Assembly: GCA_014379395.1 (NCBI GenBank)
Contig: JACMLV010000096.1
Coordinates: 1 to 5,784, forward strand
Reading direction: 5' to 3'
DNA from: Burkholderiaceae bacterium
GTDB lineage: Bacteria > Pseudomonadota > Gammaproteobacteria > Burkholderiales > Burkholderiaceae_D
DNA: 5,784 bases
Part shown: positions 1-5,741 of the stretch, in pieces
Layout of the letters: each line of letters opens with the position of its first letter
How positions within the stretch are numbered: position 1 is the stretch's first letter
Made by a program: the position numbers and the translations under genes
Notes under the pieces: model-generated
Seen by the model: the letters and a program-made list of their open reading frames with translations, nothing else
What the model was told of the DNA's origin: nothing
The model's database searches: none

Positions 1-401
1 CTCCAGACGATCAGAAACACCAGCACGCTCGTCGCCACCGCCGCGGCCACGCCGCTCCAGGTGATGACGCCCGGCGCGACGCGCTTGCCGTTGATGATCA
101 ACGGCGGCATGGTCTTGGGCATGATCTCGAACCAGGTCCAGGTGTGGTACGCCATGACGATCAGCGCGGCCACATGCAGCAGCACGGCGAGCGGGCTGCG
201 CATGCTTTGCAGCCAGCCGGCGTAGGCGTGCGGCCCGTTCGCCAGGCTCACCAAACCGGCCAGCAGGAAGAACGCGTAGCCGGCCACGACCAGCGCGGTG
301 CCCTCGCGCAGCATGTAGCGCACGAAATACGGGTTCTTGCGCCACCAGCCCGCCATCGGCCGCTTGTACGGGCGGCGCGCGCCGCTTTGCGGTTGCTTCA
401 T
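1..401 (-). CDS. frdC: Fumarate reductase membrane anchor subunit C (partial, 3' end off the window)
   Basis: One of the two hydrophobic anchor subunits of quinol:fumarate reductase; with FrdD it holds FrdAB on the cytoplasmic face of the inner membrane and forms the quinol site. Reading from the ATG at 401, 133 codons are visible. The protein begins with a basic N-terminus (motif RPYKRPMAGWWRKNPYF) followed by YMLREGTA, which matches the FrdC family signature; the Arg-Glu pair (R32-E33) corresponds to the quinone-site region of E. coli FrdC. Three hydrophobic segments follow, roughly residues 35-54, 70-88 and 112-133. His86 in the HTWTWFE motif corresponds to the conserved HTKTWFE histidine. 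E. coli FrdC is about 131 residues, so only a few codons can be missing. The start overlaps the frdB stop (ATGA, 398-401), implying translational coupling; a purine-rich AGGGAGA lies a few bases upstream. frdD is expected next, outside the window. The family call is firm. Confidence 0.93.
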   Translation of the reverse strand, partial: MKQPQSGARRPYKRPMAGWWRKNPYFVRYMLREGTALVVAGYAFFLLAGLVSLANGPHAYAGWLQSMRSPLAVLLHVAALIVMAYHTWTWFEIMPKTMPPLIINGKRVAPGVITWSGVAAAVATSVLVFLIVW

Positions 402-1153
402 TTGGCCTCTCCCTTCGGCTTCAGAAAGCCGAAAAAATAGTCTTTCGCGCTGTTGATCTTGTTGACGTTGACGGCGTTGGCCGGGTCGACGCCCTTCGGA
501 CAGACCACGGAACAGTAACCGACCGCCGTGCAGCTCCACACGCCCTCCTCGGCGTTGACGATTTGCATGCGCTCGGCCTGGCCGCCGTCGCGGGTGTCCT
601 CGTTGTAGCGGTGCAGCAGCGCCATCACGCCGGGGCCGATGAAGTCGGAATTCAAGCCGTATTGCGGGCAGGCGGCGTAGCACAGCATGCAGTTGATGCA
701 GGAGCTGAACTGCTCGTAGCGGTCGCGCTCGGCCGGCGTTTGCAGGTATTCGCCCTGATCGAGGTGGCGGATTTCCTTGGGCACGATGTAGGGCTTGATG
801 CTTTCCAGCTTGCCGATGAAATCGTCGGCGCCGATGACCAGGTCGCGCTCGATCGGAAAGTGGTCGAGCGGCTCGACCCGGATCGCGCCCGGGTAGTAGT
901 CGCGCATGAAGGTGTGGCAGGACAGGTTCGGCACCCGGTTGATCATCATGCCGCAACTGCCGCAGATCGCCATCCGGCACGACCAGCGGTAGCTCAGCGT
1001 GGCGTCCAACTCCTCCTTGATGTAGTGCAGCCCCTGCAGCACCGACATGTCGTCCGTGAACGGCACCGAATAGGTCTGGAAGAACGGCTCGCTATCCTGC
1101 TCGGGGCGGTAGCGCAGCACCTCCATTTGAATGGTTCGGGTCTGTTCGCTCAT
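398..1153 (-). CDS. frdB: Fumarate reductase iron-sulfur subunit
   Basis: Carries electrons from the quinol site in FrdCD to the flavin in FrdA. The 251-residue protein is close to E. coli FrdB (244) and co-linear with it. All cluster ligands are present: [2Fe-2S] Cys59, Cys64, Cys67, Cys79 (CRMAICGSCG then SCH); [4Fe-4S] Cys152, Cys155, Cys158 and Cys218 (CINCMLC and CPK); [3Fe-4S] Cys162, Cys208 and Cys214. The N-terminal half (1 to about 105) is a plant-type ferredoxin domain, the C-terminal half a bacterial-ferredoxin-like helical domain. The motif FPIERDLV and the stretch SCINCMLCYAACPQYGL favour FrdB over SdhB, as does the linked frdC. The ATG at 1153 lies one base after the frdA stop (TAG, 1155-1157) and has a strong AAGGAGG six bases upstream inside the end of frdA. 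The stop overlaps the frdC start by four bases. No damage is visible. Confidence 0.97.
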   Translation of the reverse strand: MSEQTRTIQMEVLRYRPEQDSEPFFQTYSVPFTDDMSVLQGLHYIKEELDATLSYRWSCRMAICGSCGMMINRVPNLSCHTFMRDYYPGAIRVEPLDHFPIERDLVIGADDFIGKLESIKPYIVPKEIRHLDQGEYLQTPAERDRYEQFSSCINCMLCYAACPQYGLNSDFIGPGVMALLHRYNEDTRDGGQAERMQIVNAEEGVWSCTAVGYCSVVCPKGVDPANAVNVNKINSAKDYFFGFLKPKGEAK

Positions 1154-1154
1154 G

Positions 1155-2933
1155 CTAGGCCTCCTTCTTGTCGTGCGCGGCCTCGCCGGCGGCGCCGTAG
1201 GCGCGCACCGCCGGTGGCGACTTGGTGATCTTGACGTCGCCGTAGCCGATCGTCGGCGCGCCCGCGCCGGCGTAGGTCGCCAGCGAGTGCTTCAGATAAT
1301 TGACGTCGTCGCGCGCCTCGAAGCCGTCGATGCGCTGGTGCGCGCCGCGCGACTCCTTGCGGTTCACGGCCGAGTAGGCCATCGCCTGCGCCACGTCGAG
1401 TTGGAATCCGAGTTCGATCCCTTGCAGCCAGTCGGTGTTCCAGACGCTCGATTTGTCGTCCACGCGCACGTTTTGATAGCGCTCGCGCAGTTCGTCGATC
1501 TTGTCGCAGGTGGCCTGCATCTCGCTGCCGATACGGTAGATGCCGCAGCCCTGCTCCATGCTGACCGCCATTTCCTTGCGCAGCACGGAGATGCGCTCGC
1601 TGCCGCCCTCGCGCCGCACCAGCGCCTGCGCGCGCTCTTGCGCGGCGCGCGCCTGCGCCTCGAGCGCCGGCGAGAAAGCGTGCCCCAGTTCGCGCACGTG
1701 GCGCGCGGCCTGGTCGCCGGCCAGCTTGCCGAACACGCACAGCTCGGCCAGCGAATTGGAGCCGAGCCGGTTGGCGCCGTGGATGCCGACGCTGGCGCAC
1801 TCGCCGATGGCGTACAGGCCCGGCAGCGCGGCCGCGCAGTTGCCGTCGACGGCGATGCCGCCCATCGTGTAGTGGACCGCCGGGCGCACCGGGATCGCGG
1901 TCTCGGCCGGGTCGATGCCCATGTAGCGCTCGGCCATTTCACAGATCAACGGCAGGCGCTCGCGCAGGTGTTTTTCTCCCAGGTGGCGCAGGTCGAGCAG
2001 CACCGCCGAACCCTGCGTCGTGTCGACGGTGCGGCCCTTGCGCTCCTCGTGCCAGAAGGCCTGGCTGAGGCGGTCGCGCGGTCCCAGCTCCATCGCCTTC
2101 TTGCGCGGCCACGGGTCCGGCGGGCCGAGGCCGTAGTCTTGCAGATAGCGGTAGCCGTCCTTGTTGACCAGGATGCCGCCCTCGCCGCGGCAGGCCTCGG
2201 TGAACAGCAGGCCGGTGCCGGGCATGCAGGTCGGGTGGTATTGGACGAACTCCATGTCGCGCAGCGCCACGCCGTGGCGGTAGGCCAGCGCCATGCCGTC
2301 GCCGGTGACGATGCCGCCGTTGGTGCTCTGGCGGAACACGCGGCCGGCGCCGCCGGTGGCGATGATGACCGCCCTGGCCTTGATGAGGACGAATTTGCCG
2401 GTGCCGATCTGGATCGCCAGCAGGCCCTGGGCGCGGCCGTCCTCGACCATCAGATCGGAGAAGAAATATTCGTCGAAGCGCTGAATCGACGGGTACTTGA
2501 TCGAGGTCTGGAACAGCGTGTGCAGCATGTGGAAGCCGGTCTTGTCGGCGGCGAACCAGGTGCGCTCGATCTTCATGCCGCCAAAGGCGCGCACGTTGAT
2601 GCGGCCGTCGTCCTTGCGGCTCCACGGGCAGCCCCAGTGCTCCAACTGCACCATCTCGCGCGTGCACTGGGCGACGAAGTACTCGACCACGTCCTGCTCG
2701 CAGAGCCAGTCGCCGCCGGTGACGGTGTCGTTGAAATGGTGCTCCAGGCTGTCGTTCGACAACACCACGCCGGCCGAGCCGCCCTCGGCGGCGACCGTGT
2801 GGCTGCGCATCGGGTAGACCTTGGAGACGAGCGCGATGCGCAGCGACGGATCGTTTTCGGCCACCGCGATGGCGGCGCGCAGGCCGGCGCCGCCGGCGCC
2901 GACGATGGCGACATCTACTTCGACTATGTCCAC
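1155..2933 (-). CDS. frdA: Fumarate reductase flavoprotein subunit
   Basis: Catalytic subunit that reduces fumarate to succinate (reversible) with covalently bound FAD on the cytoplasmic side of the membrane. It has 592 residues; E. coli FrdA has 602. The N-terminal Rossmann motif VGAGGAGLRAA is at 11-21. The flavin-linking His45 is in SKVYPMRSHTVAAEGG. Active-site residues equivalent to those of E. coli are present: His233 (YHPT), Glu246 (FTEACRGEGG), Arg286 (GPRD), His354 (HYTMGG) and Arg389 (HGANRLGSNSLAE). The C-terminal helical domain has KESRGAH and RDDVNYLKH. The motif LGPRDRLSQAFWHE and the gene order A-B-C point to fumarate reductase rather than succinate dehydrogenase. One oddity is Cys236 where the family usually has Gly (HPTG). 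The start is GTG: an in-frame TAG lies 12 codons upstream with no ATG, GTG or TTG between, and AAGGGG sits five bases before the GTG. First gene of the operon. Under oxygen such enzymes can also run as succinate dehydrogenase. Confidence 0.97.
   Translation of the reverse strand: MDIVEVDVAIVGAGGAGLRAAIAVAENDPSLRIALVSKVYPMRSHTVAAEGGSAGVVLSNDSLEHHFNDTVTGGDWLCEQDVVEYFVAQCTREMVQLEHWGCPWSRKDDGRINVRAFGGMKIERTWFAADKTGFHMLHTLFQTSIKYPSIQRFDEYFFSDLMVEDGRAQGLLAIQIGTGKFVLIKARAVIIATGGAGRVFRQSTNGGIVTGDGMALAYRHGVALRDMEFVQYHPTCMPGTGLLFTEACRGEGGILVNKDGYRYLQDYGLGPPDPWPRKKAMELGPRDRLSQAFWHEERKGRTVDTTQGSAVLLDLRHLGEKHLRERLPLICEMAERYMGIDPAETAIPVRPAVHYTMGGIAVDGNCAAALPGLYAIGECASVGIHGANRLGSNSLAELCVFGKLAGDQAARHVRELGHAFSPALEAQARAAQERAQALVRREGGSERISVLRKEMAVSMEQGCGIYRIGSEMQATCDKIDELRERYQNVRVDDKSSVWNTDWLQGIELGFQLDVAQAMAYSAVNRKESRGAHQRIDGFEARDDVNYLKHSLATYAGAGAPTIGYGDVKITKSPPAVRAYGAAGEAAHDKKEA
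1160..1166 (-). promoter_or_regulatory. Ribosome binding site of frdB
   Basis: AAGGAGG on the minus strand, six bases before the frdB ATG at 1153 and lying inside the last codons of frdA. It is the best Shine-Dalgarno sequence in the window and fixes the frdB start. It suggests that the iron-sulfur subunit is initiated efficiently by ribosomes finishing frdA. Confidence 0.85.
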
Positions 2934-2938
2934 GTTTT

Positions 2939-2944
2939 CCCCTT
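2939..2944 (-). promoter_or_regulatory. Ribosome binding site supporting the frdA GTG start
   Basis: AAGGGG on the minus strand, five bases before the GTG at 2933. With the in-frame TAG at 2967-2969 it leaves GTG 2933 as the first possible start of frdA. The resulting N-terminus aligns residue for residue with E. coli FrdA up to the flavin histidine (His45 in both, counting Met). Confidence 0.75.
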
Positions 2945-2976
2945 GGCTTGGCCCGTCGGTCGCGGGCTATGCGCCG

Positions 2977-2982
2977 ATTGTA
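2977..2982 (-). promoter_or_regulatory. Possible -10 element of the frd operon (TACAAT)
   Basis: TACAAT on the minus strand matches the sigma-70 -10 consensus at five of six positions and lies 43 bases upstream of the frdA start. No good -35 hexamer is found at 16-18 bp; the nearest resemblance (CTGACG) is about 26 bp away. If real, it would probably need an activator. This is a low-confidence suggestion; another weak candidate is TTGACT at 3144-3149 (minus) followed by AT-rich sequence, which would give a long leader. Confidence 0.25.
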
Positions 2983-3049
2983 CGCCCGGAGCGGAGGATT
3001 TTCTTTTCCGTCAGGAAAGTAGGGGAATTGTTTGGGGGCGCGCTTCGCG

Positions 3050-3074
3050 TTGAAAACGTCCCTTGGGTTTTCGA
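3050..3074. promoter_or_regulatory. Imperfect inverted repeat upstream of frdA, possible operator
   Basis: TTGAAAAC (3050-3057), nine-base spacer, GTTTTCGA (3067-3074). The arms pair over eight positions, seven Watson-Crick and one G-T. It lies about 117 bases upstream of frdA in the divergent intergenic region. It could be a binding site for a dimeric regulator or simply a weak RNA hairpin in a leader; it does not match the FNR/Anr box (TTGAT-N4-ATCAA). I cannot name a regulator. Confidence 0.3.
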
Positions 3075-3127
3075 CGCCATCCACGGTTTGACTCGCCCCG
3101 CAAGCAACACCGAGATTATTTATTCAC

Positions 3128-3153
3128 AAAAAGCGCAAAAAAGAGTCAAAAAA
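3128..3153. other. Helically phased A-tracts (predicted curved DNA / UP-element-like)
   Basis: Three A-tracts on the plus strand, at 3128-3132 (A5), 3137-3142 (A6) and 3148-3153 (A6), with centres about 10 bp apart, inside an AT-rich island (about 3114-3157) in otherwise very GC-rich DNA. Phased A-tracts bend DNA. They fall between the divergent frdA and the small secreted-protein gene. With a -10 at 3168-3173 (TAGTAT, start near 3180), the first two tracts would lie at about -52 to -48 and -43 to -38, where UP elements contact RNA polymerase alpha subunits. The spacing is seen directly; the function is inferred. Confidence 0.45.
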
Positions 3154-3167
3154 GCATCGGCCTCGGT

Positions 3168-3173
3168 TAGTAT
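3168..3173 (+). promoter_or_regulatory. Possible -10 element for the small secreted-protein gene (TAGTAT)
   Basis: TAGTAT matches four of six consensus positions and would give transcription starting near 3180 with a leader of about 53 bases. The -35 position (3145-3150, GTCAAA) is poor, so the phased A-tracts just upstream may compensate as an UP element. The overlapping TATCCT (3171-3176) is an equal alternative. Confidence 0.25.
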
Positions 3174-3232
3174 CCTAAACGCAATCGAACGACCTCTCGC
3201 CCCGCCCGTTTGTCCACTCACCGAGATACATC

Positions 3233-3547
3233 ATGAAACGAATTTCTCTCACCCTTGCCTCGCTGTTGGTTCTGTGCGCAACCATGAACGCCCGCGCCGA
3301 CACCTACAATCCCGTCCCGCCGGACGACGCCCAGTACAAGCAATGCCTGGCCGACGCGGCCAAGGACTATGAAGGCGGCAACGATAAGAGTCCTGTCAAG
3401 GGCCAGACCAAGGCCGCCGCGTACTGCAGCTGCCTGTGGAACGAGACGTCGGAAGGTTTCAGCGGCCGCCTGATGAAATTCGCCGAGAGCGAAAAAGGCG
3501 CCAAGATCAACCGGATCTGCGAAAAGCACGCCAACTGGCGCGACTAA
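3233..3547 (+). CDS. Small secreted four-cysteine protein, function unknown
   Basis: I do not recognise this 104-residue protein. The N-terminus is a typical Sec signal peptide: basic MKR, hydrophobic core to about residue 15, and a cleavage site most likely after Ala22 (NARA|DTYN). Cys15 is preceded by Leu, so this is not a lipobox. The mature protein would be about 82 residues, soluble and charged, with Cys38, Cys65, Cys67 and Cys96 in a C...CxC...C pattern. Four cysteines in an exported protein suggest two disulfides or a metal/haem-like role, but no CxxCH haem motif is present. The C-terminal half (about 68-100) looks helical. The start has a weak GAG seven bases upstream. It has its own intrinsic terminator shortly after the stop and is divergent from frdA, so it is probably a single-gene unit. 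The signal peptide, codon use and terminator argue that it is a real gene. Confidence 0.85.
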   Translation: MKRISLTLASLLVLCATMNARADTYNPVPPDDAQYKQCLADAAKDYEGGNDKSPVKGQTKAAAYCSCLWNETSEGFSGRLMKFAESEKGAKINRICEKHANWRD

Positions 3548-3565
3548 GTTCCCGGACCGAGTCGC

Positions 3566-3587
3566 AGCCGGCGCCAGCCGGCGCCGG
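3566..3587. repeat. Tandem 10-bp repeat that folds into a GC-only hairpin
   Basis: AGCCGGCGCC occurs twice head to tail (3566-3575 and 3576-3585). The second copy continues so that CCGGCGCC (3568-3575) pairs perfectly with GGCGCCGG (3580-3587) around a four-base loop (AGCC). It lies 19 bases after the stop of the small secreted-protein gene and before its terminator. No T-tract follows, so it is more likely an mRNA 3'-end-stabilising hairpin or a genome-scattered palindromic unit than a terminator itself. Confidence 0.6.
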
Positions 3588-3599
3588 GCGCACAAAACA

Positions 3600-3625
3600 G
3601 GCCATGCTTCAAAGCGTGGCCTTTT
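3600..3625 (+). terminator. Intrinsic terminator of the small secreted-protein gene
   Basis: GGCCATGC (3600-3607), loop TTCAAA, GCGTGGCC (3614-3621): an eight-pair stem with one T-G wobble, followed directly by TTTT and, after GCC, a further run of five T. It lies 52 bases after the stop codon at 3547. An A-rich stretch (CAAAACA) precedes the stem, so weak activity in the other direction is possible. Confidence 0.85.
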
Positions 3626-3780
3626 GCCTTTTTGAGGAGCGAAGCGTGGTCGACGCTCTGGCCGCAAGCGGACTGCTCGATGGCCTCGGATAACCTTGAC
3701 CGTTACTTTTCCGGCGCAGACGGGACGAAGCATGGGCTTTTCAACACATACTCGCTGGCTCCCCCAGTGGCCGTTATGCG

Positions 3781-3942
3781 GTGCAACACCAGCACCGGAA
3801 CGGTGATCGCTGACAAATTCCGGCCCGGCGCATCGACGGGCATTTTTCGGATGACGATGCTGGAGGCGAGCACTAGCCCGGCGATGCCGGGATTGCGGAT
3901 CTGGATCGCCGTCGCGGCGGCGGTGCTCACGCTGGGCCGGGT
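3781..3942 (-). pseudogene. Possible decayed fragment of an alpha/beta hydrolase
   Basis: In the gene-poor stretch between the two terminators, one minus-strand frame reads in part NPGIAGLVLASSIVIRK, then LSAITVPVLVLH. This resembles the C-terminal half of alpha/beta hydrolases in which a strand ending in LTSS is followed by a linker, then the strand VPxLVxHH that leads into the catalytic Asp. Just upstream, TRPSVSTAAATAI could be a degraded version of the nucleophile-elbow region. The catalytic Ser motif, the catalytic Asp and His and the whole N-terminal half are absent. The frame stays open to about 3703 but is not family-like past the His codon at 3781-3783. The open frame extends back to an ATG at 4035, but that part overlaps the prfC terminator and is not protein-like. 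The resemblance is judged by eye from family knowledge; it may be a chance open frame in GC-rich DNA. Confidence 0.35.
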
Positions 3943-3960
3943 CGGCAACTTGGCAACTTG

Positions 3961-3991
3961 AAAAACTGGCCTTCGGCGCGCGCCGCGCCAG
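3961..3991 (-). terminator. Intrinsic terminator of prfC
   Basis: On the minus strand CTGGC (3991-3987) pairs with GCCAG (3970-3966). Inside, CGGCGCGCGCCG (3985-3974) is self-complementary and forms a second stem segment with a GCGC loop. The stem is followed immediately by five T (plus-strand A at 3961-3965). It lies 50 bases after the prfC stop at 4042-4044. No T-tract exists on the other side, so it should work in one direction only. Confidence 0.75.
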
Positions 3992-4041
3992 CCCCCCGGT
4001 ACCACGACAGCCAGGGTGAGCGCGGCGCGAATCACGCCCGC

Positions 4042-5715
4042 CTACCCCAGCTTGGCCGCGTGCTCGCGGGTGGCGTGGAAGGTCAGCTTCGGCCAGCGCT
4101 CCTCGGTCAGGCGCAGGTTCACGCCGGAGGTGGCCAGGTACGCCAGATTGCCGGCCGCGTCGTAGGCGACGTTGTGGCCGAGCGCCGCTTCGAAGTCGGC
4201 CAGCACGCGCTTGTCCTCGCCGCTGACCCAGCGCGCGCTGCTGATGCTGGTGCCTTCGAACACGGCGTCGACGCCGTACTCGTTCATCAGGCGGCTCGCC
4301 ACCACCTCGAACTGCAGCACGCCGACCGCGCCGAGCACCAGTTCGCTGCCCTGGACCGGCTTGAACACTTGCACCGCGCCCTCCTCGCCCAGTTGCTGCA
4401 AGCCCTTGTGCAGCTGCTTGATCTTCAGCGGATTCCTGATGCGCACCGAGCGGAAGAAGTCCGGCGCGAAGTACGGGATGCCGGTGAAGCTGAGCAGCTC
4501 GCCCTCGGAGAAGCTGTCGCCGATCTGCATGTTGCCGTGGTTCGGCAGGCCGATGATGTCGCCGGCGTAGGCCTCCTCGACCTGCTCGCGCGAGGACGCC
4601 ATGAAGGTGACGACGTTGGAGACCTTGATCTCGCGGTTCAGGCGCAGGTGCTTGACCTTCATGCCGCGCTCGAAGCGTCCCGAGCACACGCGCAGGAAGG
4701 CGATGCGGTCGCGGTGGGCCGGGTCCATGTTGGCCTGGATCTTGAACACGAAGCCGGAGAACGGCTGCTCGCTCGGGGCCACCGAGCGCACGGTGGCGTC
4801 GCGCTCGCGCGGCGCCGGGGCCCAGTCGACCAGCGCCGAGAGGATTTCGCGCACGCCGAAGTTGTTGATGGCCGAGCCGAAGAACACCGGGGTCTGCACC
4901 CCGGCCAGGAACTGCTCGAGGTCGAACGGGTGCGAGGCGCCATGCACCAGCTCCACTTCCATCTTCAGTTGTTCGATTTCGAGCGGGAACATCTCGCTAA
5001 GGCGCGGGTTGTCGATGCCCTTGATGACTTCGAAGGTCTGGTCGGCCTTTTCGTCGCCGGCCTTGAACAGCATGATCTCGTCGCGCAGCAGGTGGTACAC
5101 GCCGCGGAAGTTCTTGCCCATGCCGATCGGCCAGGTCACCGGCGCGCACTGGATCTTCAGCACCGATTCGAGCTCGTCGAGCAGTTCGAGCGGATCGCGG
5201 CATTCGCGGTCCATCTTGTTCATGAAGGTGACGATCGGGGTGTTGCGCATGCGGCACACGGCCAGCAGCTTGATGGTCTGCGCCTCGACGCCCTTGGCCG
5301 CGTCGATCACCATCAGGGCCGAGTCGACCGCCGTCAGCACGCGGTAGGTGTCCTCCGAGAAGTCCTGGTGGCCGGGGGTGTCGAGCAGGTTGATGACGTG
5401 GTCGCGGAATTCGAACTGCATCACCGAGCTGGCCACCGAGATGCCGCGCTGCTTTTCGATCTCCATCCAGTCGGACGTCGCGTGGCGGCCGCTCTTTCTC
5501 GCCTTGACGGTGCCGGCCAGCTGGATCGCGCCCGAGAACAGCAGCAGCTTTTCGGTCAGCGTGGTTTTACCGGCGTCCGGGTGGGAGATGATGCCGAAGG
5601 TGCGGCGGCGCGCCACTTCGCGCGCGATCGCGGCCGGCGCCTTGGCGGCGGTGGGGGTGTCGGCGCCGGTGTCCTGCGCGGCGATGTCGGTTTCGTTGGC
5701 CATATTGGCGACCAT
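4042..5715 (-). CDS. prfC: Peptide chain release factor 3 (RF3)
   Basis: Translational GTPase of the cytoplasm that removes RF1 or RF2 from the ribosome after peptide release and contributes to post-peptidyl-transfer quality control. From the chosen ATG the protein has 557 residues (E. coli RF3 529). GTPase motifs: P-loop SHPDAGKTT (44-52), RGIS switch I region (about 90-93), DTPGH (112-116), NKMD (166-169), then FGSAINNFGV near 279-288. Domain II starts around GFVFKIQANMDP (321-332), and the C-terminal domain has VGVLQFEVV and ends with HATREH, typical of RF3. The N-terminus carries an Ala/Thr/Asp-rich extension of about 25 residues before the conserved AREVARRRTFGIISHPDAG. The ATG at 5715 is preferred because AAGGG lies seven bases upstream. 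A TTG at 5733 is in frame but coincides with the predicted transcription start, and the ATG at 5703 has no ribosome binding site. Transcribed alone, with its own terminator. Confidence 0.96.
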   Translation of the reverse strand: MVANMANETDIAAQDTGADTPTAAKAPAAIAREVARRRTFGIISHPDAGKTTLTEKLLLFSGAIQLAGTVKARKSGRHATSDWMEIEKQRGISVASSVMQFEFRDHVINLLDTPGHQDFSEDTYRVLTAVDSALMVIDAAKGVEAQTIKLLAVCRMRNTPIVTFMNKMDRECRDPLELLDELESVLKIQCAPVTWPIGMGKNFRGVYHLLRDEIMLFKAGDEKADQTFEVIKGIDNPRLSEMFPLEIEQLKMEVELVHGASHPFDLEQFLAGVQTPVFFGSAINNFGVREILSALVDWAPAPRERDATVRSVAPSEQPFSGFVFKIQANMDPAHRDRIAFLRVCSGRFERGMKVKHLRLNREIKVSNVVTFMASSREQVEEAYAGDIIGLPNHGNMQIGDSFSEGELLSFTGIPYFAPDFFRSVRIRNPLKIKQLHKGLQQLGEEGAVQVFKPVQGSELVLGAVGVLQFEVVASRLMNEYGVDAVFEGTSISSARWVSGEDKRVLADFEAALGHNVAYDAAGNLAYLATSGVNLRLTEERWPKLTFHATREHAAKLG

Positions 5716-5741
5716 GATGTGGCCCTTGCACAAAACCCTAA

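Noticed and set aside
1131..3053. Very long plus-strand open frame (640 codons) opposite frdA
   Set aside because: It is antisense to frdA, composed of Ala/Val/Arg/His/Asp-rich low-information protein typical of the mirror frame of GC-rich genes. FrdA on the other strand is unmistakable.
3121..3130. TGTGA-like half site (minus strand, TTTGTGAATA) considered as a CRP/FNR-family site
   Set aside because: Only one half is present; the sequence at the expected distance does not supply the matching TCACA or ATCAA half.
3128..3153. AT-rich repeats considered as a CRISPR leader, origin or transposon end
   Set aside because: There are no regular repeats with unique spacers, no DnaA boxes, no terminal inverted repeats with target duplications and no transposase or cas gene in the window.
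3632..3961. Plus-strand 109-codon frame in the gap after the first terminator
   Set aside because: No ribosome binding site, begins just after a strong terminator, no signal or domain, and it mirrors the minus-strand hydrolase-like reading, which is the more protein-like of the two.
3218..4687. 489-codon minus-strand open frame spanning the small gene, the gap and prfC
   Set aside because: It is out of frame with prfC, runs through both terminators and lies antisense to the small secreted-protein gene. Its sequence is biased to Arg/Ala/Gly and resembles no family, so it is a GC-driven artefact.
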